Shown here piece after piece: positions 11,769-12,250 of a stretch of DNA of 12,250 bases; position 1 is the stretch's first letter, and each line of letters opens with the position of its first letter. Origin of the DNA: JBDRLV01 sp043812755 (GTDB lineage Bacteria > Patescibacteriota > Patescibacteriia > UBA9934 > GWF2-40-263); NCBI GenBank assembly GCA_043812755.1, contig JBDRLV010000035.1, positions 1-12,250 of the forward strand, read 5' to 3'. A program made the translations under genes and the position numbers. Below the pieces are notes generated by a model. The model had not been told where the DNA came from. It searched no databases and was given only the letters and a program-made list of their open reading frames with translations.

Positions 11769-12250
11769 ATGGCATCGAAGGCAAATCGTGGCTCGAAGCG
11801 TGGTGGCAAGGGCAAGAACGAGGGCGACCTCAACGCCCAGGCAGCAGCCGAGTTCCTGGCCAACCAGGATTCCGGCGCGGACGAGCAGTCCGAGCCGACC
11901 CCCACCACCGCAACCGCAAACATCAACCCCGCAAAGGAGGGTCCCATGACCCAGTCGAACACCGGTCCCCAGAATCCGAAGCAGAGCTCCACCGACCGTG
12001 TCGGCGAAGCCATTGCGGCTTTCGTCAACGACGAGCGTGGAAGCGCCGAGGCCCTGGCCAAGGCGATTCTCGCCCAGGCCAAGGACGAAGTCCGTGATGC
12101 CAACATGGAGGTGGATCGCCTCCAGGCCATCATCGATGACGCCAAGGGCAAGGGCGAGGAACTCGACCGTGACCTGGTCTCGGCCGTGAAGGAGGCGCGT
12201 AACAACGCCTTCTACGGTTCGAGCAAGGTTCGGCAGGTCGAGGAGGCGCG
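11769..12250 (+). CDS. hypothetical Ala/Lys-rich protein, 3' end beyond window
   Basis: The reading frame is open from ATG 11769 to the right edge, at least 160 codons, with AAGGAG (11755-11760) eight bases before the start. The first 60 residues are low-complexity: a basic start (MASKANRGSKRGGKGKNEGD), then Ala/Gln- and Thr/Pro-rich stretches. From about residue 75 it becomes a helical, charged domain (VGEAIAAFVNDERGSAEALAKA, DEVRDANMEVDRLQAIIDDA) that may be a coiled coil. Codons end almost always in G or C, like the gene at 9509 and unlike the host genes. A second in-frame ATG at 11946 has its own strong site AAAGGAGG. The function is unknown; a structural or nucleic-acid-binding protein of a mobile element is only a guess. 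The antisense frame here is a shadow. Confidence 0.7.
   Translation, partial: MASKANRGSKRGGKGKNEGDLNAQAAAEFLANQDSGADEQSEPTPTTATANINPAKEGPMTQSNTGPQNPKQSSTDRVGEAIAAFVNDERGSAEALAKAILAQAKDEVRDANMEVDRLQAIIDDAKGKGEELDRDLVSAVKEARNNAFYGSSKVRQVEEA
11933..11948 (+). promoter_or_regulatory. internal ribosome-binding site and start
   Basis: AAAGGAGG (11933-11940) is followed five bases later by an in-frame ATG (11946). Initiation here would give a shorter form lacking the basic low-complexity N-terminus (59 residues). The site may also be a coincidence of the Lys-Glu-Gly codons AAG-GAG-GGT. Confidence 0.4.

Noticed and set aside
11681..12205. Minus-strand frame of 174 codons
   Set aside because: It is antisense to the GC-rich plus-strand gene at 11769, which has a Shine-Dalgarno and sensible composition. 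The Ser/Arg-rich product is typical of a GC-rich shadow frame.
1..12250. CRISPR array
   Set aside because: No regularly spaced direct repeats of suitable length. The only direct repeats are the two 10-mers at the toxin-antitoxin promoter, a few short motifs, and the twin hairpins, which are only two diverged copies.

Overview
The left three quarters of the window (about 1-8770) read as an AT-rich bacterial chromosome. The gene content and the compact architecture are typical of Patescibacteria/CPR, probably a Parcubacteria-type lineage. These signs are a single-chain alpha2-type glycyl-tRNA synthetase with Cys pairs, a delta' clamp-loader subunit without its zinc module, a tightly packed operon of unrelated housekeeping genes, and standard stop codons including TGA. 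The lineage is inferred from gene style, not from a search.

Layout. 1-355: a promoter-driven, terminator-ended structured RNA on the minus strand that looks like an attenuator for something beyond the left edge, then a long inverted repeat. 356-841: a Phd/YefM-RelE/ParE toxin-antitoxin pair with its promoter, repeated operator and bidirectional terminator. 863-1180: a frameshifted, start-less coiled-coil gene remnant. 1251-1326: tRNA-Thr(GGT). 1350-8308 (minus strand): seven genes read as one unit in the order holB, Asp-box lipoprotein, frr, glyQS, M16 protease, tpiA, TPR membrane protein, then the tRNA. They serve replication, translation, glycolysis and protein turnover. 8312-8767 (plus): a divergent hypothetical gene whose promoter overlaps the holB promoter, followed by stacked terminators.

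From about 9028 to the right edge the character changes completely. A strong promoter drives a roughly 200-nt RNA that ends at a near-perfect terminator. It is followed by a 197-nt multibranch RNA closed by a 15-bp helix, a small GC-rich gene (116 aa), about 1 kb of densely folded non-coding sequence, a 14-codon ORF with an ideal Shine-Dalgarno, more folded sequence including two homologous hairpins of about 127 nt that differ by compensatory base changes, a 24-codon ORF, and a GC-rich, Ala/Lys-rich gene that runs off the end. Everything here is on the plus strand. Each ORF has a strong Shine-Dalgarno and codon use quite unlike the host genes.

The most notable content is this right-hand, RNA-dominated locus. 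The large RNA region carries three separate hairpins with the identical 7-nt loop UAGCCAU, plus a complementary AUGGCUA in another hairpin, which suggests loop-loop contacts or multimerisation. I recognise no known RNA family or protein family in it. It could be an integrated mobile element or prophage-like module with large ornate RNAs, or, less interestingly, part of a foreign or chimeric contig.
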